The translations under genes were made by a program, and so were the position numbers. Below, in pieces: positions 1-7,855 of a DNA stretch of 33,601 nt (position 1 is its first letter; every line of letters starts with the position of its first letter). Source of the stretch: Magnetominusculus dajiuhuensis. Lineage in GTDB: Bacteria > Nitrospirota > Thermodesulfovibrionia > Thermodesulfovibrionales > Magnetobacteriaceae. The notes beneath the pieces were generated by a model. The model was given only the letters and a program-made list of their open reading frames with translations, did not search any database and was not told the DNA's origin. The stretch spans positions 1 through 33,601 of the forward strand of contig NZ_JBJUSG010000020.1 in assembly GCF_046044395.1 (NCBI RefSeq), written 5' to 3'.

Positions 1-1
1 C

Positions 2-52
2 TTTCAAAAACCCTTTTATCAATAGGTGCAAATTTCTATATCGGAGCTTGGG
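2..52. repeat. Left copy of a 51-bp inverted repeat shared by both window ends
   Basis: These 51 bases are the exact reverse complement of 33551-33601. The match stops sharply at base 53, where the two copies diverge completely. Read on the minus strand, this copy encodes the same peptide as the tail of the last protein in the window, but here it is preceded by only about 12 further open codons back to a TAG near 91-93. An exact match that ends at both contig termini is typical of a contig cut at a repeated sequence, or of a k-mer overlap in an assembly graph. A genuine inverted repeat in the genome would look the same. Confidence 0.9.
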
Positions 53-162
53 TTTTATTGTGGTAATGATTCGGTTATTGCTTTTGTGCTATGTTATGAT
101 ATGTACAGATGTTGCTGATGTTAGCATGGATAAGCTATATTTTAAGTTATCAAACGGAGTGA

Positions 163-354
163 AATATCGTTGAAATAAAAATCCCAAGTGCCATAAATGT
201 AACCGTGTCAGAGGACACATTAAGCGTAGATTTGAGTGATGGAAGGACGATTTTTGTTCCATTAGGGTGGTTTCCACGGCTGCGTTATGCCTCTGATGTG
301 CAACGAAAGAACTGGAGATTAATAAGCAGAGGAAATGGTATCCACACCTTTTAA
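163..354 (+). pseudogene. DUF2442 family protein, remnant lacking a start codon and its C-terminus
   Basis: The open frame reads VEIKIPSAINVTV, then DTLSVDLSDGRTI, VPLGWFPRL and NWRLISRGNGIH. These are the hallmarks of small DUF2442 proteins, which often sit beside DUF4160 genes and are suspected toxin-antitoxin partners. Two things indicate decay. A TGA at 160-162 closes the frame, and no ATG, GTG or TTG lies ahead of the conserved region. The usual C-terminal segment after GIHW (a PxLDEDIS-like stretch) is missing, because the frame ends at a TAA two codons after GIH. Just upstream, an ATG at 96 opens a 25-codon frame containing KLYFKLSNG, which resembles the beginning of another DUF2442-type protein. 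The remnant converges on the ferredoxin gene, with only four bases between the two stops. Confidence 0.65.
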
Positions 355-358
355 AAAC

Positions 359-1894
359 TCAGCCCTTCAAAATCATCCTGTTGGTTTTTGAGCGCGTCTC
401 ACCGATTGGTGTGACCCTTATGGCAGGTTTATCATGCACGGGGCATTTGTTTTCGCAGATGCCGCACCCGACACATAGCTGTGTATCCACTATTGGGCGT
501 TTGAATTTTCTTACAGTCCCGTCCCTTAATCTCAGCTCCTCCTCCTTAAACCATATCGCCTTTGGCGATGTCGGACACACCTCTTCGCACACGATGCAGT
601 CAACATTCATAGACCAGGGCAGACACCGCCCGTGGTCATAAAACGCCGTCCCTATCTTCGTGGGTTTTATATCCGGCTTCTTGCCAATTTTCTTTTCCAC
701 CGTTAGGGGCATTATAGCCCCAGTTGGGCAGACATGCCCACATAGGACGCAATTATACTCACAGTAGCCTATCTTATTTTGTAATACCGGAGTCCATAAC
801 CCCTCAAGGCCGCCCTCCATAAGCGCTGGCTGAATGACATTCGTCGGGCATACCCTCATACACTGGCCGCACTTTATGCAGCGCCGCAGAAAATCTCCCT
901 CTTCGATTGACCCCGGCGGGCGTATCAGGCCGCTTTGCGGCAAGTTGGCTCCATTAACCGCGCTCCTCATTATAGGGAACAGGACAACAGCGCCTACGAC
1001 CGTCTCAATCAACCGCCTCCTGTTCACATCAATCGGCCGGTGAACAGAGCTTGCCTCTTCCGACAGGCCATAGTGAAGCGCTCCCTCAGGACACTGCTCA
1101 ACACAGGTCATGCACAGGTGGCATTCGCTGTATCTCAACTGCCCATGTGGCTCGCATCCCCCGTGGCAATACCTTAAACACCTCTGGCAGTCCGTGCATT
1201 TGTCAACATTGCGGCGAATGCGCAGCACCGACGCCATAGACAATACCCCCATAAACGCCCCTAATGGACATAGCACCCGGCACCAGAACCGCGTTATAAA
1301 CCTGTTGCCCGCGACTATCAGTAAGAATATCACCGACACCAGCAGCCCACCAATAAATAGCGGCTGCCTGATATAAATCCCCCCCGCAATGTAATTGGCC
1401 GCCGGATATATGCCAATGGTAAAGGAGCGCGTCATAAGGGCAATCGGGTCAAACAGCCCCACCTGCAAGGCGCCAAAGATAGCCAACACAACAAGCGCCG
1501 CAAGTATGTAGTACTTGATGCGGTATAAGTCCCTGTACGCGTTTGTCTTGTAATCATCCACGGCACGCCTCTTGTTGAAAAGATGGCTTATCCACTGGTT
1601 TAATATGCCAAAAGGACAAACCCACGAGCAAAAAAACCGCCCAAAAAATATCGTTGGAATTATTATCAAAAGAGAAAGCGCAAGTCCCTTATATACGGTA
1701 AAACTCGTGAAAAAAGCCGCAACAGCCACCAGAGGGTCAAGCTCTAAAAGCAGCGGCGTCTCATATCCCTTCAGATGCCGGAAGTCCGTTATGTAAAGCA
1801 ATATCAAAAACAAGGAGAAAAAAAAGACAGAATACACCCGCCGCACATTTAAAAGAGTTATGAGCTTTTTATCCCGCTTCATACCAGCTTTCAT
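359..1894 (-). CDS. Membrane polyferredoxin, NapH/MauN-like domain fused to NapG/MauM-like ferredoxin domain
   Basis: This 511-residue protein should carry electrons between the membrane quinone pool and a soluble or periplasmic partner. Residues 20-220 hold about five membrane segments and the two C-x3-C-P motifs typical of NapH-like proteins (FFCSWVCPFG at 87-96 and FWCRVLCPLG at 203-212). Cysteine-rich stretches at 233-246 and 255-268 would bind two [4Fe-4S] clusters. A further hydrophobic stretch near 295-310 leads into a second ferredoxin part with clusters around 339-349, 378-389, 424-440 and 474-484, resembling NapG/MauM. Usually these are two genes, so this is a fusion. The start codon overlaps the stop of the DUF362 gene (ATGA, 1891-1894), implying translational coupling. 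No terminal reductase is adjacent, so the acceptor is unknown. Confidence 0.85.
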   Translation of the reverse strand: MKAGMKRDKKLITLLNVRRVYSVFFFSLFLILLYITDFRHLKGYETPLLLELDPLVAVAAFFTSFTVYKGLALSLLIIIPTIFFGRFFCSWVCPFGILNQWISHLFNKRRAVDDYKTNAYRDLYRIKYYILAALVVLAIFGALQVGLFDPIALMTRSFTIGIYPAANYIAGGIYIRQPLFIGGLLVSVIFLLIVAGNRFITRFWCRVLCPLGAFMGVLSMASVLRIRRNVDKCTDCQRCLRYCHGGCEPHGQLRYSECHLCMTCVEQCPEGALHYGLSEEASSVHRPIDVNRRRLIETVVGAVVLFPIMRSAVNGANLPQSGLIRPPGSIEEGDFLRRCIKCGQCMRVCPTNVIQPALMEGGLEGLWTPVLQNKIGYCEYNCVLCGHVCPTGAIMPLTVEKKIGKKPDIKPTKIGTAFYDHGRCLPWSMNVDCIVCEEVCPTSPKAIWFKEEELRLRDGTVRKFKRPIVDTQLCVGCGICENKCPVHDKPAIRVTPIGETRSKTNRMILKG

Positions 1895-2346
1895 ACAGTA
1901 ACCTCAACCGGGTTGAGGGACTTCCAGTCGGAGATGCCTACGCCACGCAGCTCTGCCATCTGAATATAAGGCACATCAGCGACCTTTATGTCCAGAAATG
2001 AAAGTGTATATGTATCAATGGCGACATCGTCGGTGCCGACGATAATTGTATCCCCCGCTGCCACATCTGAGATACTGCCTCCGGTAGGGCCGTTTGTCCT
2101 GAGAACGCGTGTGGCGTCCATAACAGTTAACGTCGGCCTTATGGCAACAGCCAGGTCTGCGATAGAGGTGTTTATGTCCTGATGGAGGCGGTTTCTCTGG
2201 CCTCCGAGTGTGCCGTACAAGTTTTTCATGGAAAGCGTACACTTGCTCAGGGAATGGTGTTTTGCGATTGGAATATTAATCACCTTATCAACCTGAATCA
2301 TCAGGGGAACAACTGCAATTATTCGATGAGATAGAGGCAACCCCAC
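1891..2346 (-). CDS. DUF362 domain protein, C-terminal part (broken by scaffold gap)
   Basis: The frame holds the diagnostic second half of a DUF362 protein: VDKVINIPIAKHH, then LSMKNLYGTLGG, and a D-A-T-R-V-L-R-x-N-G-P-T-G-G segment. The family contains iron-sulfur or redox-associated proteins of mostly unknown chemistry, and Tat-exported versions commonly sit beside membrane polyferredoxins, as here. The apparent start just inside the gap edge is artificial, because the true start is in the piece at 2365-2886. The stop TGA overlaps the ATG of the downstream polyferredoxin. Together the two pieces and the missing residues would make one protein of roughly 330-350 residues. Confidence 0.8.
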   Translation of the reverse strand: MGLPLSHRIIAVVPLMIQVDKVINIPIAKHHSLSKCTLSMKNLYGTLGGQRNRLHQDINTSIADLAVAIRPTLTVMDATRVLRTNGPTGGSISDVAAGDTIIVGTDDVAIDTYTLSFLDIKVADVPYIQMAELRGVGISDWKSLNPVEVTV

Positions 2347-2356
2347 NNNNNNNNNN
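2347..2356. other. Scaffold gap (10 Ns)
   Basis: Ten consecutive undetermined bases interrupt the DUF362 gene. The run is probably a placeholder rather than a measured length, because the sequences on either side do not join in a single reading frame and a stretch of DUF362 between them appears to be missing. Confidence 0.98.
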
Positions 2357-2364
2357 GAAAGAGG

Positions 2365-2886
2365 TCAATGTCCCCGCCCACACACGCAAACGAGGAGGGC
2401 GGCGGCCGCTTCTATCCCTGAGCGTGCGAAACTTCTGAAAGGGTCGTTAATTGAGACATCCGTAACCCATACCGCCGCCGCCCTCGCCTCAATACAGAGC
2501 CGCACAACGGCGGCAACCACATCGGGATTGGTGTTTGCGGCCAGCTCAGGTTGCCTGTCCCAACCTACATTTGGTTTTATTAGTACCTTATCCGCGGGTT
2601 TGATAAACTGCCCGATTCCTCCGAGTTTATCAACCGCCGCACGAACCATCTTCTCGGCGTCCTTGCCGTGAGCGATGGCAATTTTGGGCAGGGTGGCCGA
2701 GGTGTCTGAAACGCGATAATTTTTGAACGTATATATCTTGTTATTTATTCGATTTACCGGCTCCCCGGAGTGAAAGACGAGGGCGGCCGCGCCGCACACC
2801 GCTGAGGCTGCCGCCGCCGTGGAGAGTTTTATTATAAACTCCCTGCGGCTGAGCCTACGGGCCTTATCGTTTAGCTTAGAAGGCAT
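2365..2886 (-). CDS. DUF362 domain protein, N-terminal part with Tat signal (frameshifted at gap edge)
   Basis: Residues 12-40 form a twin-arginine leader (SRREFIIKL, then an alanine-rich hydrophobic stretch), so the mature protein is exported folded, probably with a cofactor. KVLIKPNVGWDRQ and TNPDVVAAVV are the conserved N-terminal motifs of DUF362. Near the gap the frame runs into a short unrelated tail and a stop at 2365. The alternative frame there reads GGDIDLF, which fits the family, and removing one G from the GGG run near 2380 would restore continuity. A base-calling or assembly error at a contig edge is therefore likelier than a true pseudogene. The gene lies 24 bases downstream of the FixH-like gene and is translationally coupled to the polyferredoxin. 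Confidence 0.8.
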   Translation of the reverse strand: MPSKLNDKARRLSRREFIIKLSTAAAASAVCGAAALVFHSGEPVNRINNKIYTFKNYRVSDTSATLPKIAIAHGKDAEKMVRAAVDKLGGIGQFIKPADKVLIKPNVGWDRQPELAANTNPDVVAAVVRLCIEARAAAVWVTDVSINDPFRSFARSGIEAAAALLVCVCGRGH

Positions 2887-2910
2887 AGTTTTTGTTGCGA
2901 CACAGCCCGG

Positions 2911-3372
2911 CTACTTGTTTTGCTGGCCGGTTTGGGCGTTATCTCTTGTCTGAAAGGAAAATCGCACGATGCGCTTCTGTTGTCCTCGCGCTTCAAATAC
3001 GAAAAATACGTCGTAGATGGCTGCCTTAGATACATTTAACACACCCGAATAGCCGCTGGCGGACTTCGTAACCGGCATGATTTTTCTCGGCGCAAAGCCT
3101 GCCACTTCGTAATTCACCCCAATGTCGGCGATGTCGGCCACCTCTTTGCCTGACGAATCTCTTAACTCAAAAATTATCTGGTTTGCCCCAACAACGGGCA
3201 GACCGTCACAGAGCACTGTCATCTTCACCGTATAACCGTCAACGGAGTTGACCATTACTAAGTCTGTGGCTGAGGCCACAGCCACCAGCGCAAAGATAAG
3301 CACCAGCGCCAGCGGAATAATTATTCCCCCTACCGTCTTACCTTGCGTCACACTAATCTTGATTCTTTCCAT
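2911..3372 (-). CDS. FixH/YtkA-like membrane-anchored protein
   Basis: This 153-residue protein has one N-terminal hydrophobic segment (about residues 15-36) followed by a beta-rich periplasmic domain with the pattern VDGYTVKMTVL, FELRDSSGKEV and SGYSGVLNVSKAAIYDVFF. That pattern is characteristic of FixH/YtkA-like domains, which are linked to metal handling or assembly of respiratory complexes. It heads a probable three-gene unit with the DUF362 protein and the polyferredoxin, suggesting a maturation or accessory role for that electron-transfer pair. A TATAAT sequence lies only 8 bases ahead of the ATG, with just a weak AGG upstream of the start. The exact substrate is unknown. Confidence 0.65.
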   Translation of the reverse strand: MERIKISVTQGKTVGGIIIPLALVLIFALVAVASATDLVMVNSVDGYTVKMTVLCDGLPVVGANQIIFELRDSSGKEVADIADIGVNYEVAGFAPRKIMPVTKSASGYSGVLNVSKAAIYDVFFVFEARGQQKRIVRFSFQTRDNAQTGQQNK

Positions 3373-3380
3373 GCTGGCCT

Positions 3381-3386
3381 ATTATA
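3381..3386 (-). promoter_or_regulatory. TATAAT -10-like element almost adjacent to the FixH-like start codon
   Basis: A perfect TATAAT on the minus strand ends 8 bases before the ATG at 3372. A transcript starting the usual 6-8 bases downstream would have essentially no leader. The expected -35 position (GGTATT) is a poor match, so this call rests on the -10 element and on its position after the upstream terminator. Confidence 0.35.
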
Positions 3387-3429
3387 ACACGTTTCGGAGA
3401 AATAATACCTTTGGTGAAAATACGGGGTG

Positions 3430-3450
3430 AAGGGGGGGTTACCCCCCCTT
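3430..3450 (-). terminator. GC-rich hairpin terminator after the NuoG-like gene
   Basis: AAGGGGGGG, TTA and CCCCCCCTT form a perfect 9-bp stem with a 3-base loop, 13 bases past the stop of the NuoG-like gene. On the minus strand the hairpin is followed, after CACCCCGTA, by a short TTTT tract, so it resembles an intrinsic terminator although the U-tract is weak. It separates the redox operon from the FixH-DUF362-polyferredoxin unit. Confidence 0.7.
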
Positions 3451-3463
3451 CGTCGTTAATCCT

Positions 3464-5947
3464 TTAATCCTGCGGCGTAACGCATACTGTGGTGATGGGC
3501 ACGGCATCGCTCTGCGTCACAGATGGCAGTTCGCTGACGCGCCAACGGAAGAAGTGCAGCGGGACAAATATCATCCCCTCAGGGATTTCCTCAGAGATGC
3601 GCACCTTCATGGTGGCCGAACCATTTTTGGACTCGACCTTTGCGTTGCCGCCGTCCTCAAGGTTATATTTATCCGCGTCGGGGGCGCTGACCTGGACAAA
3701 CGCGTCAGATATGACATGGGTAAGGCTCGTTGACATGGCGGAAAGCGCCCCTGAGTGCTGCATCAAATTTCCAGTAACCAGCACGAGTGGATATTTGGCG
3801 TCCGGTTTTTCGGCCAGCTCAAATGGCACGGGGCAGTATCTCCATTTCTCATGCGGCAAATCGACCTTTATTGCCTGTATTTCCTCCTGTATTGCCTTGA
3901 GGCTGTCTGCACCTATGGGGACATTCATTACCCTGGCGAGGTTTCTGAGAATCTGCCAATCCGGCATGGACTCCCCTGTTGTGGCCACAATCTTATGGAC
4001 ATCCTGATATACGCCCGACATATTAATAAAAGTGCCCTCTTTTTCTGACCAGCTCGACGCCGGCAGCACCACATGGGCGTAGCGCGCGCAGGCGGTCATG
4101 CGTATGTCCTGCACTACGATAAACTCAAGGGACTGAAACTTGTTCTCAAGTTTTTTTAAGTCCGGGTACGTTACCAGCGGGTCTTCACCCATCAGATAGA
4201 GCGCCTTTATGGAGTCTTTTTCATAGAGCATATTAAACAGATTCTTTCCCGGTCTATCTGTTATCTTCACATAGCCGGGCAGATATTCGGGAGTTACGCC
4301 CATCTTCCAAAGGCCGAATGTGTTTGAGTACTCTGCCGGTAGTTGGAGGGCGCGCGGGCCGTCTCCCGTTAATATGACAAGATTAGCGGCGGCAAGCAGC
4401 GAGTTTAACCCCTCAAGATTACTGGCGGGCGTGGCCGCTGTCGTAACAAGCCTACTCTCGGAAGACAAAAACTCCTCCGCCGCGTGCAGAAACTCGTTAC
4501 CACATACACCGGTAAGTTCACACACCTTATCAGGGGTATAGTATTTTAACAGCTCCACCATCTCAGCGAAATTCCCGATATTTTTTGCCATCTCATGTTT
4601 CAGGTGATACCCCTCGTCAATGGCCGTTTTCATAATACCATATACGAGCACCTGTGCCGTGCCGGGTTTGATTCTAAGCCATCTGTGGGCGTGCCTTGTG
4701 AGCTTTGTCTCTCTGGCGCTGGCCACAATGAGGCGTGCTCCACGCTGTTTTGCCTCAATAAATTTAAGTCCCCAAATTGGATGCGTCGCCGCTATGTCAG
4801 ACTCCAGAACGAGGAGGGTCTTTCTTGCCAGAGGAGAGTCGAAATCTATGGGAAGCTCGTGAAGGCCAAATGCCATATCAATTGCCTTAAACACCTTTGC
4901 AAACCCGAAAAACGCCGAGGAATCAATATTGTTAGTGCCGATGGCGGTACGCATGAATTTCTGCAGTACATAGTTGTCTTCAATTGTACAGCGGGACGAT
5001 CCAATTGCGCCAATGCTGTCCGGGCCGTGCGTTTTTATTATCTGCGTCAGGCCGTTGGCCACTAAATACATGGCCTCCTCCCATGAGGATGGGACGAGTT
5101 CACCATTTTTCCTGACCAGCGGGGTCTTTAACCTGTTGCTGGAGTATATGTAGTCCGTGCCGTAGCGGCCTTTTGTACACAAATCACCATTGCTCAGTCC
5201 CTTGCCGTCAACGCCTTTGGCGTTGAGAATCCTGCCCTCTCTTATATCCAGCGTGATGGTGCAGCCAACGCCGCAGTATGGACAGATGTTGTCCTTTTGC
5301 TCAAGGAACCAGGCCCTCGCACGGTGGCGAAATGGTTTGCTGCCCAGCGCACCCACAGGGCACGCGTCCACACACTGTCCGCAGAACTCGCAGTTGAGTG
5401 TCTCCTCAAATGGCGGACTTACCTTTGTGCCAAACCCCCTGCCGATAAAGTTTATGGCACCAACGCCCTGATGTTCCCAGCACACGCGCACGCAGCGCCC
5501 ACACATAATACACCTGTTGGTGTTTATATCTATCAGCGGGTTGGCTATGTCTTCGGGGTCGGCCTTCTTCTCTCCGGCGTAGCTGCTGGTGCTGGCACCG
5601 TATTTATATGACATGTCCTGGAGCTTGCACTCGCCGGCCTTATCGCAAATGGGGCAGTCCAGCGGATGATGGACAAGCAGAAGCTCAAACACGGTCTTTC
5701 TTGCCTTCAGCACCTCTGGCGTGGAGGTATAAACTACCATGCCGTTTTCCGCCGCGGTAGAACACGATGTATAGAGCTTTGAATGCCCCTCTATTTCCAC
5801 AAGGCATATGCGGCAGCCGCCAAACGGGGTAAGGCGTTTGTCCCAGCACAGGTGAGGGATGTCTATGCCATTTTCCATGGCGGCCACGAGTATTGCCGTC
5901 CCATCGGGGACCTTGATTATCTTGTCGTCTATAGTGAATTCTACCAT
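3464..5947 (-). CDS. NuoG-like iron-sulfur/molybdopterin-fold subunit of a NAD(P)H-type redox complex
   Basis: This 827-residue protein has the full set of NuoG/FdhA-type clusters. There is a plant-type [2Fe-2S] site (C34, C45, C48, C62), a His-ligated [4Fe-4S] site (H94, C98, C101, C107), a two-cluster ferredoxin (C146/149/152/156 and C186/189/192/196) and the MopB-fold cluster (CPYCGVGC, C222/225/229, with C257). The molybdopterin-like domain fills the rest. Where formate dehydrogenases have Sec or Cys bound to Mo (after IGTNN-x-D), this protein has SSAFFGFAK, so it should not oxidise formate and behaves as an electron-wiring NuoG-type subunit. The start overlaps the stop of the NuoF-like gene by 7 bases. 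The four-gene unit ends at the hairpin at 3430-3450. Confidence 0.85.
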   Translation of the reverse strand: MVEFTIDDKIIKVPDGTAILVAAMENGIDIPHLCWDKRLTPFGGCRICLVEIEGHSKLYTSCSTAAENGMVVYTSTPEVLKARKTVFELLLVHHPLDCPICDKAGECKLQDMSYKYGASTSSYAGEKKADPEDIANPLIDINTNRCIMCGRCVRVCWEHQGVGAINFIGRGFGTKVSPPFEETLNCEFCGQCVDACPVGALGSKPFRHRARAWFLEQKDNICPYCGVGCTITLDIREGRILNAKGVDGKGLSNGDLCTKGRYGTDYIYSSNRLKTPLVRKNGELVPSSWEEAMYLVANGLTQIIKTHGPDSIGAIGSSRCTIEDNYVLQKFMRTAIGTNNIDSSAFFGFAKVFKAIDMAFGLHELPIDFDSPLARKTLLVLESDIAATHPIWGLKFIEAKQRGARLIVASARETKLTRHAHRWLRIKPGTAQVLVYGIMKTAIDEGYHLKHEMAKNIGNFAEMVELLKYYTPDKVCELTGVCGNEFLHAAEEFLSSESRLVTTAATPASNLEGLNSLLAAANLVILTGDGPRALQLPAEYSNTFGLWKMGVTPEYLPGYVKITDRPGKNLFNMLYEKDSIKALYLMGEDPLVTYPDLKKLENKFQSLEFIVVQDIRMTACARYAHVVLPASSWSEKEGTFINMSGVYQDVHKIVATTGESMPDWQILRNLARVMNVPIGADSLKAIQEEIQAIKVDLPHEKWRYCPVPFELAEKPDAKYPLVLVTGNLMQHSGALSAMSTSLTHVISDAFVQVSAPDADKYNLEDGGNAKVESKNGSATMKVRISEEIPEGMIFVPLHFFRWRVSELPSVTQSDAVPITTVCVTPQD

Positions 5948-7845
5948 GAGTCAACCTCCTCGGCCACACCAGGCTCTATGCGTATAGAGTTAAACGGACA
6001 TGTCTCAAAGCAGCTCCTGCACTTGATGCACAAGTCCTTGTCTATCAGGTGGGGTTTTTTCTTTTCGCCGCTAATGGCCTCTTGCGGACACTTCCTCGCG
6101 CATGAGCCGCAGCCCGTACAGGTCTTCGATTCTATAACGAATGTTGACAGAGACCTGCACTTGCCGGCCTCGCACCAGCCTTCTGTTATGTGCTCCTCGA
6201 ACTCCTCCCTGAAATGTTTCAGGGCCGTGAGCACCATTATGGGCGACGTTTGCCCGAGTCCGCAAAGGGAAGTCCGCTTTACCTCGTAAGCCAGCTCCGC
6301 AAGTGTGTCAAGGTCTTGCAGTTTGCCGCGTCCCTCGGTTATATCAAGGAGCTTATCGTACATTACCTTTGTCCCTATGCGGCATGGGACACATTTACCG
6401 CATGACTCGCCGTGGCCAAATTCCATTGCGCTCATGGCCTCGTTGACCATACATGTGTTGTTATCCATAACGATTATGTTGCCGGAGCCGACGATAACCC
6501 CCGCCGCAGTAATTGCCTCATACGTGGCCGGAGTATCAAGGAGAGATTCAGGGATAACTCCCCCCGTAGGGCCTCCGATGTGGATGGCCTTAAACTTGCT
6601 TTTCTTTTTCAGCCCCCCGCCTATGTCATACACTATCGTCCTGAATGTCGTTCCCATAGGGACTTCTATCAGGCCGTTTGAGTTTACCGCGCCGCTGAGG
6701 GTAAATATCTTCGTCCCGGGTGAGTCATGGGTCCCAACTGACCGAAACCATGCCGGGCTGTTTGCGATTATCAGAGGCACATTGGCGAAGGTCTCGGCGT
6801 TATCAACAATTGTAGGTCTTCCCCACAGGCCGCTTTGGGCCGGGAATGGGGGTTTCGGCGTGGGAAACCCGCGTTTTCCCTCCAAAGAGCGAATGAGGGC
6901 CGTCTCCTCGCCACAGATAAACGTCCCCGCCCCGAAGGCCACATCTATTGTGAAGTTAAAACCGCTGTTGAAAATATCATCCCCAAGAAAACCGCAAAGG
7001 CGTGCGCGCTCAATTGCCGTGTGCAGCCGTCTTAGGATGAAGAGGTTGTCAGGTTCTCTGACATAAACAAACCCCTTTTTAGCGCCCACTGCCCGCCCGG
7101 CTATTATCATGCCCTCGATGATGGAATGCGGGTCGGTCTCTACTATGCTTCTGGAGATTGGGCCGGCGTTACAGATGACGTACTTGGTTTCGTCCGGCCT
7201 TACCCCGCAGATTTCCCATTTCAAGCCGGTTGGAAAGCCGCCGCCGCCTCTTCCCCTCAGGCCGGAGTCCTTTATTTCCCTCACTATCTCCTGAGGCCTC
7301 ATCCCTGCAACCGCCCTCGCCATTGCCATGTACCCGCCGTGATATATGTATGCCTCTATGTCGTCTGGCTCAATGAGGCCACACTTGTTGAGTACGCGTC
7401 TGGTTTGTAAACTAAAAAAGGGAATCTCCTGCCGGTTAGGGATGGATTTTTTGTCCTTGAGGTCTTTATATACGAATCTTTCAGCAGGCTGGCCCTTTGT
7501 GAAGTGTTCCTCTACAATGGAGGGGATGTCTGCGGGTTTGAACGTCTGGTATAATGTCATATCGGGATAGATGGTCATCACCGGCGACTGGTTACAAAAA
7601 CCGTTGCATCCGGTTTCATAAACAGACACCTCGCCGTCTATTCCCTTATTTTTCAATTCGCTTAACAGCGTCTCCTGAATCGCCGCGCTGCCGCGCGCCT
7701 TGCAGGCCGAACCGCCGCACAGCAGTATTGACGCCTTTGAGCCGCGAACTCTGGGGTCTTTGTAGTTGTCCTGAATAGCCTTCAAATCTTCAATGGTTAA
7801 TTTCTCAATGCTTTTATTCGTGAATTTAACTTTAATCGCAGGCAT
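5941..7845 (-). CDS. NuoF/HydB-like subunit with altered FMN/NADH pocket
   Basis: This 634-residue protein has the HydB/HndC layout. It begins with a thioredoxin-like [2Fe-2S] domain (C43, C48, C80, C84), continues with a NuoF core (GLRGRGGGGFPTGLKW at 195-210, CGEETAL at 311-317, cluster CGKCVPC at 482-488 with C528), and ends in a two-cluster ferredoxin (C576/579/582/586 and C606/609/612/616). NuoF normally passes electrons between NADH and iron-sulfur clusters through FMN. Here the conserved acidic segment after C-N-A (usually D-E-G-D-P-G-A-F) is replaced by the shorter GPISRS, an in-frame loss of about six residues. The usual R-x-E-Y-P motif reads REPDN. Those positions contact FMN and NADH, so nucleotide binding may be lost or changed. 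The gene follows the receiver-NuoE fusion by 10 bases. Confidence 0.85.
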   Translation of the reverse strand: MPAIKVKFTNKSIEKLTIEDLKAIQDNYKDPRVRGSKASILLCGGSACKARGSAAIQETLLSELKNKGIDGEVSVYETGCNGFCNQSPVMTIYPDMTLYQTFKPADIPSIVEEHFTKGQPAERFVYKDLKDKKSIPNRQEIPFFSLQTRRVLNKCGLIEPDDIEAYIYHGGYMAMARAVAGMRPQEIVREIKDSGLRGRGGGGFPTGLKWEICGVRPDETKYVICNAGPISRSIVETDPHSIIEGMIIAGRAVGAKKGFVYVREPDNLFILRRLHTAIERARLCGFLGDDIFNSGFNFTIDVAFGAGTFICGEETALIRSLEGKRGFPTPKPPFPAQSGLWGRPTIVDNAETFANVPLIIANSPAWFRSVGTHDSPGTKIFTLSGAVNSNGLIEVPMGTTFRTIVYDIGGGLKKKSKFKAIHIGGPTGGVIPESLLDTPATYEAITAAGVIVGSGNIIVMDNNTCMVNEAMSAMEFGHGESCGKCVPCRIGTKVMYDKLLDITEGRGKLQDLDTLAELAYEVKRTSLCGLGQTSPIMVLTALKHFREEFEEHITEGWCEAGKCRSLSTFVIESKTCTGCGSCARKCPQEAISGEKKKPHLIDKDLCIKCRSCFETCPFNSIRIEPGVAEEVDSW

Positions 7846-7855
7846 ACGGGCCTCC

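Noticed and set aside
4595..5065. A 156-codon plus-strand frame opposite the NuoG-like gene
   Set aside because: Antisense to a strongly conserved gene, with no supporting motif.
3464..5947. Naming the NuoG-like gene as a formate dehydrogenase
   Set aside because: The Sec or Cys ligand expected at the molybdenum site is replaced by SSAFFGFAK and no accessory fdh genes are adjacent.
6305..7066. A 253-codon open frame on the plus strand, opposite the NuoF-like gene
   Set aside because: It lies wholly opposite a well-supported conserved gene, has no family motifs, and shows the serine/proline-rich composition of antisense frames.
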